Of a stretch of DNA of 64,000 bases, positions 1-7,312 are shown in pieces. The stretch lies in contig NZ_CP093365.1 of assembly GCF_023380245.1 (NCBI RefSeq), forward strand, positions 682,001 through 746,000. Reading direction: 5' to 3'. Numbering within the stretch: position 1 is the first letter of the stretch; each line of letters starts with the position of its first letter. Below the pieces are notes generated by a model that worked only from the letters and a program-made list of their open reading frames with translations, ran no database searches and had not been told where the DNA came from. The stretch comes from Bombilactobacillus thymidiniphilus. Its GTDB lineage: Bacteria > Bacillota > Bacilli > Lactobacillales > Lactobacillaceae. The translations under genes were made by a program, and so were the position numbers.

Positions 1-912
1 TGGATCGACAAAGCATTGCCACCGATTGTCGTAGGTCCCATCGTAATCGTGATTGGCTTGTCTTTAGCGGGAACTGCTGCCAAAGATGCAACGATGAATG
101 GCAGTCATTATGATTTAAAATTCTTTATTGTTGCCTTGATTACAGCACTAATCACAATTTTGCTGAATATGTATTTAAAAGGTTTTGGCAGCCAAGTAGC
201 GATTTTATTGGGAATTATTGCTGGTTATTTAGTAGCTGTAATGTTTAATCTGGTTGATTTTACGCCAGTACTAAAAACACCATGGTTCAAAGCGCCAAAT
301 TTTGAAGTTCCCTTTGTGAACTATGATCCGAAATTTTACGGGCAAGCTATTTTGAGCCTTGCACCAATCGCTTTTGTGACAATGACCGAACATATGGGTC
401 ACATTATGGTGTTAGACGGCTTAACGCATCGTAATTTCTTTAAAAATCCAGGGTTGAAAAAAACTTTAGCTGGTGATGGTACAGCTTCTATTGTCGCCGG
501 ATTGATTGGTGGTCCGCCGATCACCAGTTACGGGGAAAACATTGGCGTCATGGCGATCACCAAAATTTATAGCGTTTGGGTATTGGGCGGCACTGCCGTA
601 CTAGCGATGATCTTTGGTTTCATTGGCAAATTGAGTGCGCTCATTCAAAGCATTCCTTCACCTGTCATTGGTGGTATCAGTTTCTTGCTTTTCGGCGTGA
701 TTGCTTCCAGCGGTTTGCGAATTTTGATTGATAATCAAGTCGATTTCAATCAAAAACGTAATTTGATGATCGGTTCGCTTATTTTAGTAATTGGTATTGG
801 TAATGCTTATTTACAAATTGGCACTTATCAATTCTCTGGTTTGGCCGTCGCTACAGTTTTGGGCATCGTTTTAAATCTGATTTTGCCTCAGAAAGCCGCT
901 AGTGAAAAATAA
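1..912 (+). CDS. Uracil permease (NCS2 nucleobase:cation symporter), 3' part
   Basis: The frame is open from the first base of the window, so the 5' end of the gene is missing and about 303 codons remain. It encodes a polytopic membrane protein with many hydrophobic segments. The stretch SYGENIGVMAITK matches the conserved NCS2/UraA-type signature around the substrate site, and the upstream Glu-His pair in MTEHMGH fits the NCS2 Glu that contacts uracil. Family role: proton-coupled uptake of uracil across the cytoplasmic membrane for pyrimidine salvage. The protein ends normally with a short lysine-containing tail, and a terminator hairpin follows. Xanthine or another base is possible as substrate, but the motif set fits uracil best. 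Confidence 0.9.
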   Translation, partial: WIDKALPPIVVGPIVIVIGLSLAGTAAKDATMNGSHYDLKFFIVALITALITILLNMYLKGFGSQVAILLGIIAGYLVAVMFNLVDFTPVLKTPWFKAPNFEVPFVNYDPKFYGQAILSLAPIAFVTMTEHMGHIMVLDGLTHRNFFKNPGLKKTLAGDGTASIVAGLIGGPPITSYGENIGVMAITKIYSVWVLGGTAVLAMIFGFIGKLSALIQSIPSPVIGGISFLLFGVIASSGLRILIDNQVDFNQKRNLMIGSLILVIGIGNAYLQIGTYQFSGLAVATVLGIVLNLILPQKAASEK

Positions 913-924
913 TTGTTAATTAAT

Positions 925-957
925 AAAAGTCGCTCCGTTTCAGCAGGAACGACTTTT
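925..957 (+). terminator. Rho-independent terminator after the permease
   Basis: An inverted repeat (AAAAGTCG ... CGACTTTT, extended by TCC/GGA) is followed by CTTTTCTGTTTT. It sits between convergent genes, so it may also stop transcripts from the minus-strand T7SS operon. Confidence 0.75.
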
Positions 958-970
958 CTGTTTTAAGTAC

Positions 971-1216
971 CTATTTGATCGCATCAATATCTTTTTGAAT
1001 GCTCCGCTTTGCTCGGTCCGAACCTTCGCCCTTTAAATAATCTGACAAACTACTAACTGCCGTTTTTTCAACGTCCTTCGCAGTCTCCATTTTTAAGGAA
1101 ATTGCCGTATTATTCGCCGCATTTTTCAGCTTTAAGCCGCTAACTGCCGCCAACCCCAAACCTTTAATAGCTTCTTGTTGCGCTTTTTTCTTAAAATCTT
1201 TAATTATGTCGCTCAA
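971..1216 (-). CDS. Small helical protein, presumed T7SS effector partner (second of two)
   Basis: Encodes 81 residues without signal peptide or membrane segment, predicted mostly alpha-helical from its Ala/Lys/Leu-rich composition. It is the last gene of the operon whose toxin gene is 2713-1517, and starts 4 bp after the stop of the preceding small gene. LXG toxins, and the reverse-LXG lipase TslA of Staphylococcus aureus, are accompanied by two small helical proteins that pair with the helical targeting domain. Position and size make this the likely second partner. There is no obvious WxG motif, so the assignment rests on context. Confidence 0.5.
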   Translation of the reverse strand: MSDIIKDFKKKAQQEAIKGLGLAAVSGLKLKNAANNTAISLKMETAKDVEKTAVSSLSDYLKGEGSDRAKRSIQKDIDAIK

Positions 1217-1220
1217 TTAT

Positions 1221-1517
1221 TTATCCCCTTAATTTATGTTGTATTTCGCGCGCTTGATCCTCAAATTGATCGCTCAGCTTACGCTTTTGGTGTTGTAAAA
1301 CATCTTGTGCTTGTTGTTGATAGTTATTAGCGATTTGATACATTTGCTGTTTAGATTCTTGTGGATTGAGTTTCTCTAACCAATAATTGGCGCGCTGCGC
1401 TAATTCTTCGGCCTCTTGATCAACTTGATGCTGTTGCCGGGTTAAATCATCTAATTGTTCTTCATATTGTTGCTGTAAATGGCGTTTTTGTTGGCGCAAT
1501 TCCTCTTCATTATCCAT
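1221..1517 (-). CDS. Small coiled-coil protein, presumed T7SS effector partner (first of two)
   Basis: Encodes 98 residues extremely rich in Gln, Glu, Arg and Leu with heptad-like spacing, so probably one long coiled coil. Its ATG overlaps the stop codon of the lipase-like toxin gene (TAATG), which indicates translational coupling. By analogy with the two LXG-associated small proteins that travel with T7SS LXG toxins, it is likely to pack against the helical C-terminal part of the toxin for targeting. I do not recognise a named family. A generic structural coiled-coil protein is the alternative. Confidence 0.5.
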   Translation of the reverse strand: MDNEEELRQQKRHLQQQYEEQLDDLTRQQHQVDQEAEELAQRANYWLEKLNPQESKQQMYQIANNYQQQAQDVLQHQKRKLSDQFEDQAREIQHKLRG

Positions 1518-2713
1518 TAATTAAATATCCCCCCGGCTTTGTGATCAGCTTGCTTTAAAGTCTCACTGTTTTCTTTGAGTTTTTTGGAAATCTCTTGAAA
1601 TTTAGTAACTAACTTCTTAGCTTGGTCACTCTTCTTGTGATATTGCTCGCTAGGCTCAGTCACAATACTATGCTTAGTGCATCCTACTGCTGACAAAGCC
1701 GCTTTAATTTCCGACTCACTCATATCGCTACCTACATCGTTAGCCGCATTGTACACGTTGCGCCACTGCGTCTGGCAATCATCAATTGCCTTATTACAAC
1801 TTTTCACCACCGCTTCCATGCTGTCTTCCATTTCACTCGCAATTTTATTCGCTAAAGCTATTAATCCAGCATCTTTTAAAGAAATGGCTTGATTGGATAC
1901 TTCTAGTAATCCTTTGGCAAATACATTTGCTACGTCTCCGACAATACTTATGGAAGGTTCTATGACGTGACTTATTTTCAACTTCCCATTTTTATCAAAA
2001 ACGTACCCGCCCCACATATGTTGAAGAATAGGATTTCCTGACCATTTAGAAGCAACTACGCTAACTCTACCAACTGATTTACCATCTTCAAAATAACCCA
2101 AAGCTATAGCATCCAAGGGATCAACATAATTATTAATGTGGTGATTACGCTTTTCTAGCAATTGCAAAGTTCCCTTTTGGAAAGGATTAAGCAATGAGTA
2201 AATATTGGGTCCTTCATACATATAAGCATCTTTAATGCGATCCAACTGATCTGGTCTCAATGCCGCTAGCGCAAATTGTGCATCCATAGATCCTAAAGAA
2301 TGACCATATACGGAAATTTTGGCATTAGGATATTTTTTTAAAATATTTTTTAACTCAAGGGCAGAAACATCCATTTGCGGTGTGGCAACTCCTGCGTGGA
2401 GCAAAACTTCAATTCCCGCGGGAATATCATTCTCTCCCCAATCAGCATAAGTGTCCCACTTGTTTTTTTCTCCAGATGATCCTTTATACAGTATCGCGAT
2501 ATTTTTGATCTTGTTATTCGGCGTACCTTTGGGACTGTTGGAAACTGCATAAGCTTGCGAACCCGTGATGGAATTATTGAATTTGTCGACGACTGTGCCA
2601 ATGTTGCTGTGACCAGTTATGTCTACTTTTTGCCCTATTTTAATTTTATTTTGGTACTCATAATTAGCAAAATTCTGCCTATCTTTATCAGTCAATACAT
2701 TCCAATTTATCAC
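1517..2713 (-). CDS. Lipase-like T7SS toxin with reverse LXG architecture
   Basis: Encodes 398 residues. The N-terminal two thirds resemble a class-3-type lipase: nucleophile elbow GHSLG at 137-141 (Ser139), candidate Asp at 198 or 201 in NYVDPLD, and candidate His232 in QHMWGGY. There is no signal peptide. Residues about 255-398 are helical and carry no catalytic motif, as expected of a WXG/LXG-like targeting region placed at the C-terminus. This order (enzyme first, helical domain last) is known from the S. aureus T7SS phospholipase toxin TslA. Two small helical proteins follow and a putative membrane immunity protein gene precedes it by 6 bp. Function as a secreted antibacterial lipase is inferred. 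Confidence 0.7.
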   Translation of the reverse strand: MINWNVLTDKDRQNFANYEYQNKIKIGQKVDITGHSNIGTVVDKFNNSITGSQAYAVSNSPKGTPNNKIKNIAILYKGSSGEKNKWDTYADWGENDIPAGIEVLLHAGVATPQMDVSALELKNILKKYPNAKISVYGHSLGSMDAQFALAALRPDQLDRIKDAYMYEGPNIYSLLNPFQKGTLQLLEKRNHHINNYVDPLDAIALGYFEDGKSVGRVSVVASKWSGNPILQHMWGGYVFDKNGKLKISHVIEPSISIVGDVANVFAKGLLEVSNQAISLKDAGLIALANKIASEMEDSMEAVVKSCNKAIDDCQTQWRNVYNAANDVGSDMSESEIKAALSAVGCTKHSIVTEPSEQYHKKSDQAKKLVTKFQEISKKLKENSETLKQADHKAGGIFN

Positions 2714-2719
2714 TTAAAA

Positions 2720-3115
2720 TCAATCCCCACTTTCACTTAATTTATCATCCAATTTAACCCCAAAACTGGAAGCCGTTATTTCATATTTACTATCTTGACT
2801 TTTATTTAAAGTTCCATGGAAGTATAGACTTTTATCATCATTAACGTAACCATAGAAGTTTATCCCCCCCATTGGATTATGCTGTGTTTCGTCATAGTCA
2901 ATAGTTATTTTCCCAATATAATTTTTGTTGGGTCGCATATCTTTAAACGTATCCATAATAAATTGTTGATGTTCTTTCAATTCTTGGTTCATTTCTTGCT
3001 TAAACTCCGCTTGCCGTTGTTCTTCCAAATGAATCCCTCCTATAATCAAGCCAATTATCATCAAAACACTGCCAATTATCAGCCACCATTTATAACGCTT
3101 TAACCATTGCAACAT
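2720..3115 (-). CDS. Tandem membrane-anchored protein 1, presumed immunity to the lipase toxin
   Basis: Encodes 131 residues from the ATG that aligns with the paralogues (an in-frame ATG lies 9 bases upstream). A basic N-terminus (KRYKWW) precedes one transmembrane helix at about residues 10-30. The rest is a roughly 90-residue domain containing the array-wide motif HNPMGGI...YGYVNDDK, predicted to face outside. It lies directly upstream of the intact lipase-like toxin gene, so it is the most likely cognate immunity protein. From memory, the motif recalls small DUF1310-type proteins of Gram-positives. The immunity role is inferred from the order of genes. Confidence 0.6.
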   Translation of the reverse strand: MLQWLKRYKWWLIIGSVLMIIGLIIGGIHLEEQRQAEFKQEMNQELKEHQQFIMDTFKDMRPNKNYIGKITIDYDETQHNPMGGINFYGYVNDDKSLYFHGTLNKSQDSKYEITASSFGVKLDDKLSESGD

Positions 3116-3195
3116 CGCATCCATTACTTTCTATTTAGACTTTCAATACAAAAATTAACTACCTGATAAAAATCACCTCCCCCAAAGTTACACTA

Positions 3196-3477
3196 CTAAA
3201 TTATGTACACACAAAATTGTGGTGTGGCAACTCCTGCGTGGAGCAAAACTTCAGCTCCCGCAGAAATATCATTCTCTCCCCAGTCAGCATAAACTTGCGA
3301 TCCTGTGACGGAATTATTGAATTTGTCGACGAAAAAACCAGAAACATTTGACCCCTTTCCTGCTTTAACAGGTTCTCCTATTGAGTAATGATTGTATTCA
3401 TCATTAGCCAAGTTTTGTCTCTGTTTATCAGTATATTTACCCCCATTATCCAAATTTATACTCGTTTTTGAACTCAT
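3196..3477 (-). pseudogene. Truncated duplicate of the lipase toxin 5' end
   Basis: Encodes 93 residues collinear with the start of the intact toxin (TDKQRQNLANDEY versus TDKDRQNFANYEY; DKFNNSVTGSQ versus DKFNNSITGSQ). About 33 codons are deleted between SQVYA and DWGEND, and the frame then runs out after HAGVATPQ, before the GHSLG elbow. It follows the second immunity-like gene by 4 bp, as the intact toxin follows the first. Without the catalytic and targeting parts it cannot act as the toxin. It is a relic of a toxin-immunity module. Confidence 0.8.
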
Positions 3478-3481
3478 AATA

Positions 3482-3868
3482 TTATTTATCTCCCGTTAAA
3501 AAATTCCATAATTCATTGCTATACGCAGGCAATACAGTAAACTCCTCGTCATCTTTTGACAAAATAGCATTAAATTTCAAAGATTCATCATCATTTATAT
3601 ATGCATCAAAATGAATACCACCCATTGGAACATGTGAGACAGTGCGATAATCAACGATTAAACTTTTAACTTTTTTATGCGGATCATCATAATTAAGCTG
3701 CTCTAGTATATCTTTATTATGTTCCTTAACCTCCTTTATCATTTCTTGCTTAAACTCAGCTTGCCGTTGTTCTTCCAAATGAATCCCTCCTACAATCAAG
3801 CCAATTATCACTAAAACAATTCCGCTGATAATCAGCCACCATTTATAACGCTTTATCCATCGCAACAT
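3482..3868 (-). CDS. Tandem membrane-anchored protein 2, presumed immunity paralogue
   Basis: Encodes 128 residues. It shares the N-terminal KRYKWWLII membrane anchor and the HLEEQRQAEFKQEM linker with the other five copies almost unchanged. The external domain has the variant motif HVPMGGI and then diverges (PAYSNELWNFL at the end). The conserved anchor and variable tip suggest that each copy recognises a different toxin variant. It precedes a truncated toxin relic, so no intact cognate partner is present here. Confidence 0.6.
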   Translation of the reverse strand: MLRWIKRYKWWLIISGIVLVIIGLIVGGIHLEEQRQAEFKQEMIKEVKEHNKDILEQLNYDDPHKKVKSLIVDYRTVSHVPMGGIHFDAYINDDESLKFNAILSKDDEEFTVLPAYSNELWNFLTGDK

Positions 3869-3964
3869 GTATATCCATTACTTTCTATTTAGACTTTCAA
3901 TACAAAAATTAACTACCTGATAAAAATCACCTCCCCAAAGGACTTATCGGATCAATTTATGTAA

Positions 3965-4024
3965 CTAAAGTAATACGACAAAATTCTTTCTATCTAAATC
4001 TGAAAATGAATTCCAATTTATCAT
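3965..4024 (-). pseudogene. Ghost toxin start (19 codons)
   Basis: An ATG-to-stop frame encodes MINWNSFSDLDRKNF and four further residues. It aligns with the first residues of the intact toxin (MINWNVLTDKDRQNF). It begins 14 bp after the stop of immunity paralogue 3, the same relation as in the intact module. The rest of the toxin gene has been lost. Confidence 0.7.
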
Positions 4025-4037
4025 AAAGTCCCTCTTA

Positions 4038-4430
4038 TTATTTATTATTTAAAAGATCGAATAATTTACTATTTACATCGTGATTAGCAATTTCATAATG
4101 ATCGTTTTCAGTCTTATTTAAGTTCCCGCCAAATTCTAATTTCGGATCATTATTAACATATCCATAAAACTCTATGCCGCCCATCGGATTATGCTCAGTT
4201 TTATCGTAATAAATAGTAATGTCTTTAAGAAATGATTTATTAGTACCTGAATCCTTAATAGATGATATAATTAATCCCTTGTGCTCTTTCAATTCTTGGT
4301 TCATTTCTTGCTTAAACTCAGCTTGCTGTTGTTCTTCCAAATGAATCCCTCCTACAATTAATCCAATTATCAACAAAATAATCCCGCCAATTATCAGCCA
4401 CCATTTATAACGCTTTATCCATCGCAACAT
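4038..4430 (-). CDS. Tandem membrane-anchored protein 3, presumed immunity paralogue
   Basis: Encodes 130 residues from the start shared by the array. One membrane helix is followed by HLEEQQQAEFKQEMNQEL and an external domain with EHNPMGGIEFYGYVNNDPKL. It is closest to copies 1 and 6 in the linker (EMNQEL rather than EMIKEV or EMIKQV). A ghost toxin start follows it. Presumed role: binding and neutralising an incoming T7SS lipase at the membrane surface, inferred from copy 1. Confidence 0.6.
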   Translation of the reverse strand: MLRWIKRYKWWLIIGGIILLIIGLIVGGIHLEEQQQAEFKQEMNQELKEHKGLIISSIKDSGTNKSFLKDITIYYDKTEHNPMGGIEFYGYVNNDPKLEFGGNLNKTENDHYEIANHDVNSKLFDLLNNK

Positions 4431-4514
4431 GTACATCCATTACTTTCTATTTAGACTTCAATACACAAAAATTAACTACCTGATAAAAATCACCTCCCCA
4501 AAGGACTTATCGGA

Positions 4515-4574
4515 TCAATTTATGTAGCCAAAATAATACGAAAAATTTTTTCTATTGAACTCAAAATTAATCAT
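4515..4574 (-). pseudogene. Ghost toxin start (19 codons, most degraded)
   Basis: A short frame beginning MINFEFNRKNFSYY is recognisable only by MIN...RKNF and by its position 2 bp after immunity paralogue 4. It is a decayed counterpart of the other ghost starts. Confidence 0.5.
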
Positions 4575-4576
4575 CC

Positions 4577-4966
4577 TCACTTAAAAAAATCGTCTAATTT
4601 ATTACTCATTCCACCGCCAACATTATACTTATCAGCTCCATCTTCTGATGTTAAATTTAAATTATTTTCACAACTCAAAGTTTTATCGTCATTAATGTAG
4701 GCTCTAACGTTAATACCACCCATCGGATTATGTTTCACGCTATCATAATCAATTGTTATTTTATTTATTCTATTGTATTTATCATAAGACCTAATAGAGT
4801 CTTCAATAGTACTTACATGTTCCCTTACTTGCTTTATCATCTCTTGCTTAAACTCCGCTTGCCGTTGTTCTTCCAAATGAATCCCACCTATAATCAAGCC
4901 AATCATCAACAAAATAATTCCGCTGATAATCAGCCACCATTTATATCTCTTCAACCATCGCAACAT
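4577..4966 (-). CDS. Tandem membrane-anchored protein 4, presumed immunity paralogue
   Basis: Encodes 129 residues from the common array start. It has a KRYKWW anchor, one membrane helix, the HLEEQRQAEFKQEMIKQV linker, and an external domain with KHNPMGGINVRAYINDDKTL. The C-terminal third (DGADKYNVGGGMSNKLDDF) is most like copy 5. The transcription unit is continuous with neighbours on the minus strand, with about 175 bp of repeated spacer above it. Confidence 0.6.
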   Translation of the reverse strand: MLRWLKRYKWWLIISGIILLMIGLIIGGIHLEEQRQAEFKQEMIKQVREHVSTIEDSIRSYDKYNRINKITIDYDSVKHNPMGGINVRAYINDDKTLSCENNLNLTSEDGADKYNVGGGMSNKLDDFFK

Positions 4967-5062
4967 GTACATCCATTACCTTCTATTTAGACTTTCAATA
5001 CAAAAATTAACTACCTGATAAAAATCACCTCCCCAAAGGACTTATCAAATCAATTTATGTAG

Positions 5063-5146
5063 CTAAGATGATGCAGCAAAATTCTGTCTATCTTTATCAG
5101 TATAATTATTCCAATTATCTAAATCTTTACTAGCTTTTGAACTCAT
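5063..5146 (-). pseudogene. Ghost toxin start (27 codons)
   Basis: The frame reads MSSKASKDLDNWNNYTDKD followed by RQNFAASS and a stop. It matches both the truncated toxin (MSSKTSINLDNG...TDKQRQN) and the intact toxin (TDKDRQNFAN). It begins 2 bp after the stop of immunity paralogue 5. Confidence 0.7.
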
Positions 5147-5148
5147 AA

Positions 5149-5544
5149 TTAATCATCCTCACTTAAAAAATCATCCAATTCATTGCTAATATCATCCGAT
5201 GCCTCATATTTGTCGTGACCATCTTCTGACATCTTATCTAAATTAGCTTGAAACTGTAACTTTTTGTTGTCATTTACATAACCAGCAAAATCAATGCCAC
5301 CCATTGGATTGTGGGTAACACTGTCATAATCAACAGTTATCTTTTTTATCTTGTGATTATCATCAAAAGATTTAAGAAAATCTATCCATACTTGATCATG
5401 TTCCTTTACTTGCTTTATCATCTCTTGCTTAAACTCCGCTTGCCGTTGTTCTTCCAAATGAATCCCTCCTATAATCAAGCCAATTATCATCAAAACACTG
5501 CCAATTATCAGCCACCATTTATAACGCTTTATCCATCGCAACAT
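5149..5544 (-). CDS. Tandem membrane-anchored protein 5, presumed immunity paralogue
   Basis: Encodes 131 residues with the same basic anchor, single membrane helix and linker as its neighbours. The external domain has THNPMGGIDFAGYVNDNKKL and an acidic C-terminus (ELDDFLSEDD). Nucleotide identity with other copies is highest over the anchor and in the upstream spacer. This suggests the array grows by homologous duplication while the tip diverges. Confidence 0.6.
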   Translation of the reverse strand: MLRWIKRYKWWLIIGSVLMIIGLIIGGIHLEEQRQAEFKQEMIKQVKEHDQVWIDFLKSFDDNHKIKKITVDYDSVTHNPMGGIDFAGYVNDNKKLQFQANLDKMSEDGHDKYEASDDISNELDDFLSEDD

Positions 5545-5642
5545 GTATATCCATTACTTTCTATTTAGACTTCAATACACAAAAACTAACTAGCTTATAA
5601 AAATCACCTCCCCCAAAGGACTTATCGAGTCAATTTATGTAA

Positions 5643-5702
5643 CTAAAGTAATACGACAAAATTCTTTCTATCTAAATCTGAAAATGAATTCCAATCAATC
5701 AT
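5643..5702 (-). pseudogene. Ghost toxin start overlapping immunity paralogue 6
   Basis: The frame begins MIDWNSFSDLDRKNF and ends four codons later at TAG. Its ATG overlaps the end of the sixth immunity-like gene (the GATTGATTGG region), preserving the tight gene order of the intact module. It is almost identical to the ghost at 3965-4024. Confidence 0.7.
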
Positions 5703-6093
5703 ATCCTTTATCCAATTTAATATTTAACTCATCGCTAAAGCTAGAAACACCTATATCAAACTTATCATTTTGGTTTTTATCTAAATTACCATAAACGGTT
5801 AATCTTTTATCATAATCAACATAGCCATAAAAATCGATTCCGCCCATCGGATTATGCTCTGTTTGACCGTATTCGATAGTAATACTCTTTATAAAATTTT
5901 TATTACTGCCCATAGAATTAAAAGTATCCATAATAAATTGTTTATGCTCCCTTAGTTCTTGGTTCATTTCTTGCTTAAATTCCGCTTGGCGTTGTTCCTC
6001 CAAATGAATCCCTCCTATAATCAAACCAATCATCACTAAAACAATTCCGCTGATAATCAGCCACCGTTTATAACGCTTTACCCATCGCAACAT
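5695..6093 (-). CDS. Tandem membrane-anchored protein 6, presumed immunity paralogue (first of array)
   Basis: Encodes 132 residues, preceded by a good ribosome binding site (GGAAAGGAAG), unlike the weaker sites of the inner copies. KRYKRWLI anchor, one membrane helix, HLEEQRQAEFKQEMNQEL linker, then EHNPMGGIDFYGYVDYDKRL. It is the promoter-proximal gene of the array and sits below a terminator-like hairpin and a leader open frame (6136-6186). That leader could set expression of the whole immunity-toxin operon. Confidence 0.6.
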   Translation of the reverse strand: MLRWVKRYKRWLIISGIVLVMIGLIIGGIHLEEQRQAEFKQEMNQELREHKQFIMDTFNSMGSNKNFIKSITIEYGQTEHNPMGGIDFYGYVDYDKRLTVYGNLDKNQNDKFDIGVSSFSDELNIKLDKGYD

Positions 6094-6135
6094 CGCATCA
6101 TTTGCTTCCTTTCCAAATTTTCAACACGCAAAAAA

Positions 6136-6186
6136 ACCAGACTAAGTTCCTCTTACTCAACTAGTCTGGTCATCTTTCATCAACAT
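6136..6186 (-). promoter_or_regulatory. Leader peptide overlapping a terminator hairpin (possible attenuator) ahead of the immunity array
   Basis: A 9-codon frame at 6186-6157 (MLMKDDQTS, stop TGA) has a strong site GGGGGAG 8 bases upstream. Its last codons lie in the ascending arm of a perfect 9-bp hairpin (ACCAGACTA/TAGTCTGGT, 6136-6170) that is followed by T6 on the minus strand. A ribosome on the leader would mask the hairpin arm, so attenuation is possible. A plain terminator after a decayed small gene is the alternative. Confidence 0.5.
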
Positions 6187-6351
6187 ATTATTCACTCCCC
6201 CAAGTTTAATAATAACTATTTTAATTTAGCATTAATTATGTAAGGACACAATAAGTATTCATGAAAATAATCGGCGAATTATACCACTATAAATTTTATA
6301 TTTACATAATTCTTACACCGCTTTGGCAGTCATAATCAAATATCATGTAAT

Positions 6352-6386
6352 AAAAAAGATGTGCGCTACAATTTAAGCACACAGCT
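6352..6386 (-). terminator. Terminator after the choloylglycine hydrolase gene remnant
   Basis: A GC-containing hairpin (GTGTGC ... GCGCAC on the minus strand) is followed by TCTTTTTTATTA. It lies about 20 bp beyond the original end of the disrupted gene. Between it and 6136 the sequence is AT-rich; apart from the leader frame I see nothing in it. Confidence 0.6.
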
Positions 6387-6404
6387 GTTTCTAAAAATTA
6401 TCAA

Positions 6405-7225
6405 TTAATTTAGATAAGCAATATCCTCATCTGGTTGGACTTTAAACAACCGATAATCCGTTTCTTGCAGGAGTTCAGGGATCAGACGCACTCAAATTAA
6501 TACGTTGATTAACATAAGTTGAATAGTAGTAACTGCGCGATTCTGCACAAATATAAGCACTGTAACAAGTATAATCAAATGTATCATTAGATGTCACCAC
6601 AATGCCACGCGGAATGCTGACCGGTTCTAAAACATGATGAGCCAAAGTTACCCCAGTAGCTTCATCTTCAGCTGGTTCAACATTATTTTTCATGAAAGCT
6701 GTCCGTACAAAACGACTAACAGGGGTGTAATCGCCAGGCAAACCAAAAGTGCCTGATCCTTGGCTAAAAAGCTTCAAAGTCTTCCCGAAAAATTCAACAT
6801 CATCATGTTGCTTGGGAGTGACCGCCAAATAATTGCGTAAATTTGTTTCGTGCCAATGATAGTCAGGACTGTTAGTCATCATACCCACAGAATTATCAAT
6901 AATGTGCACGCCATCTGCTTGAGGTTCGACGATTAAACTAGCGCCAGTACTGTCAGAAAAAATATAATGCAGTGGTGAAACAGCATTTAATGTAGGATTG
7001 GCATCATTAACAATCGTAATTTGTTCCTGAAATAATGTTTTCACGTCTGCCAAAGTCGTTGCTTCACCCAGCACAACAGAAATAACTTTGTCTGGCGAAA
7101 CTGCCCAAGTATGATCGGTGGCAGCATCTTGATAGCTACAATAGACAGGAAAATAAAGCGTTGCCCCCATTAAGCCTTCATCATTAACCCCATCAAAAGT
7201 AATTGGCACATTTTAGAAATCGCCC
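6405..7225 (-). pseudogene. Choloylglycine hydrolase family (bile salt hydrolase/penicillin acylase type), 3' part
   Basis: From PITFDGVNDEGLMGATLYFP onward the sequence is the body of a C59/Ntn-hydrolase: HYIFSDSTGASLIVEP, the GMMTNSPDY segment, and NLRNYLAVTP. The N-terminus with the catalytic Cys is not here but at 13653-13460, separated by an integrated element. A second lesion is an extra base in the CCC at 6478-6480: the frame stops at SASDP, whereas removing one C continues to ELLQETDYRLFKVQ and stops at 6405. The family hydrolyses conjugated bile salts or penicillin V-like amides. This copy cannot make a functional enzyme. Confidence 0.85.
7211..7225. repeat. Left attachment-like repeat of the 6.25-kb element
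   Basis: TTTTAGAAATCGCCC here matches TTTTGTAAATCGCCC at 13460-13474 in 13 of 15 positions. The two copies lie exactly at the broken ends of the choloylglycine hydrolase gene. Using the right-hand copy as the original sequence joins the two halves in frame (GMGDLQNVPITFDG). Confidence 0.75.
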
Positions 7226-7240
7226 CTCCAAAAGCTTGCT

Positions 7241-7285
7241 AAAATAGCCCCTCATCTCTAAACTATAGAAATGAGGAGCTATTTT
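7241..7285 (-). terminator. Terminator after the pemK-like toxin gene
   Basis: A long hairpin (AAAATAGCCCCTCAT paired with ATGAGG-AGCTATTTTT) lies 28 bp beyond the toxin stop. Flanking A and T runs let it act on either strand. Confidence 0.7.
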
Positions 7286-7312
7286 TATGTTTATATTCAT
7301 AAGCGCCCTTGA

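Noticed and set aside
971-2713. Reading the lipase gene as a housekeeping lipase or esterase
   Set aside because: No signal peptide, a long helical C-terminal domain, coupled coiled-coil partner genes and a linked immunity-like array all favour a T7SS effector.
2720-6093. The repeated array as a CRISPR-like or simple tandem repeat
   Set aside because: The units are 540-740 bp and each contains a full gene with diverged 3' half; there are no short regular repeats with spacers.
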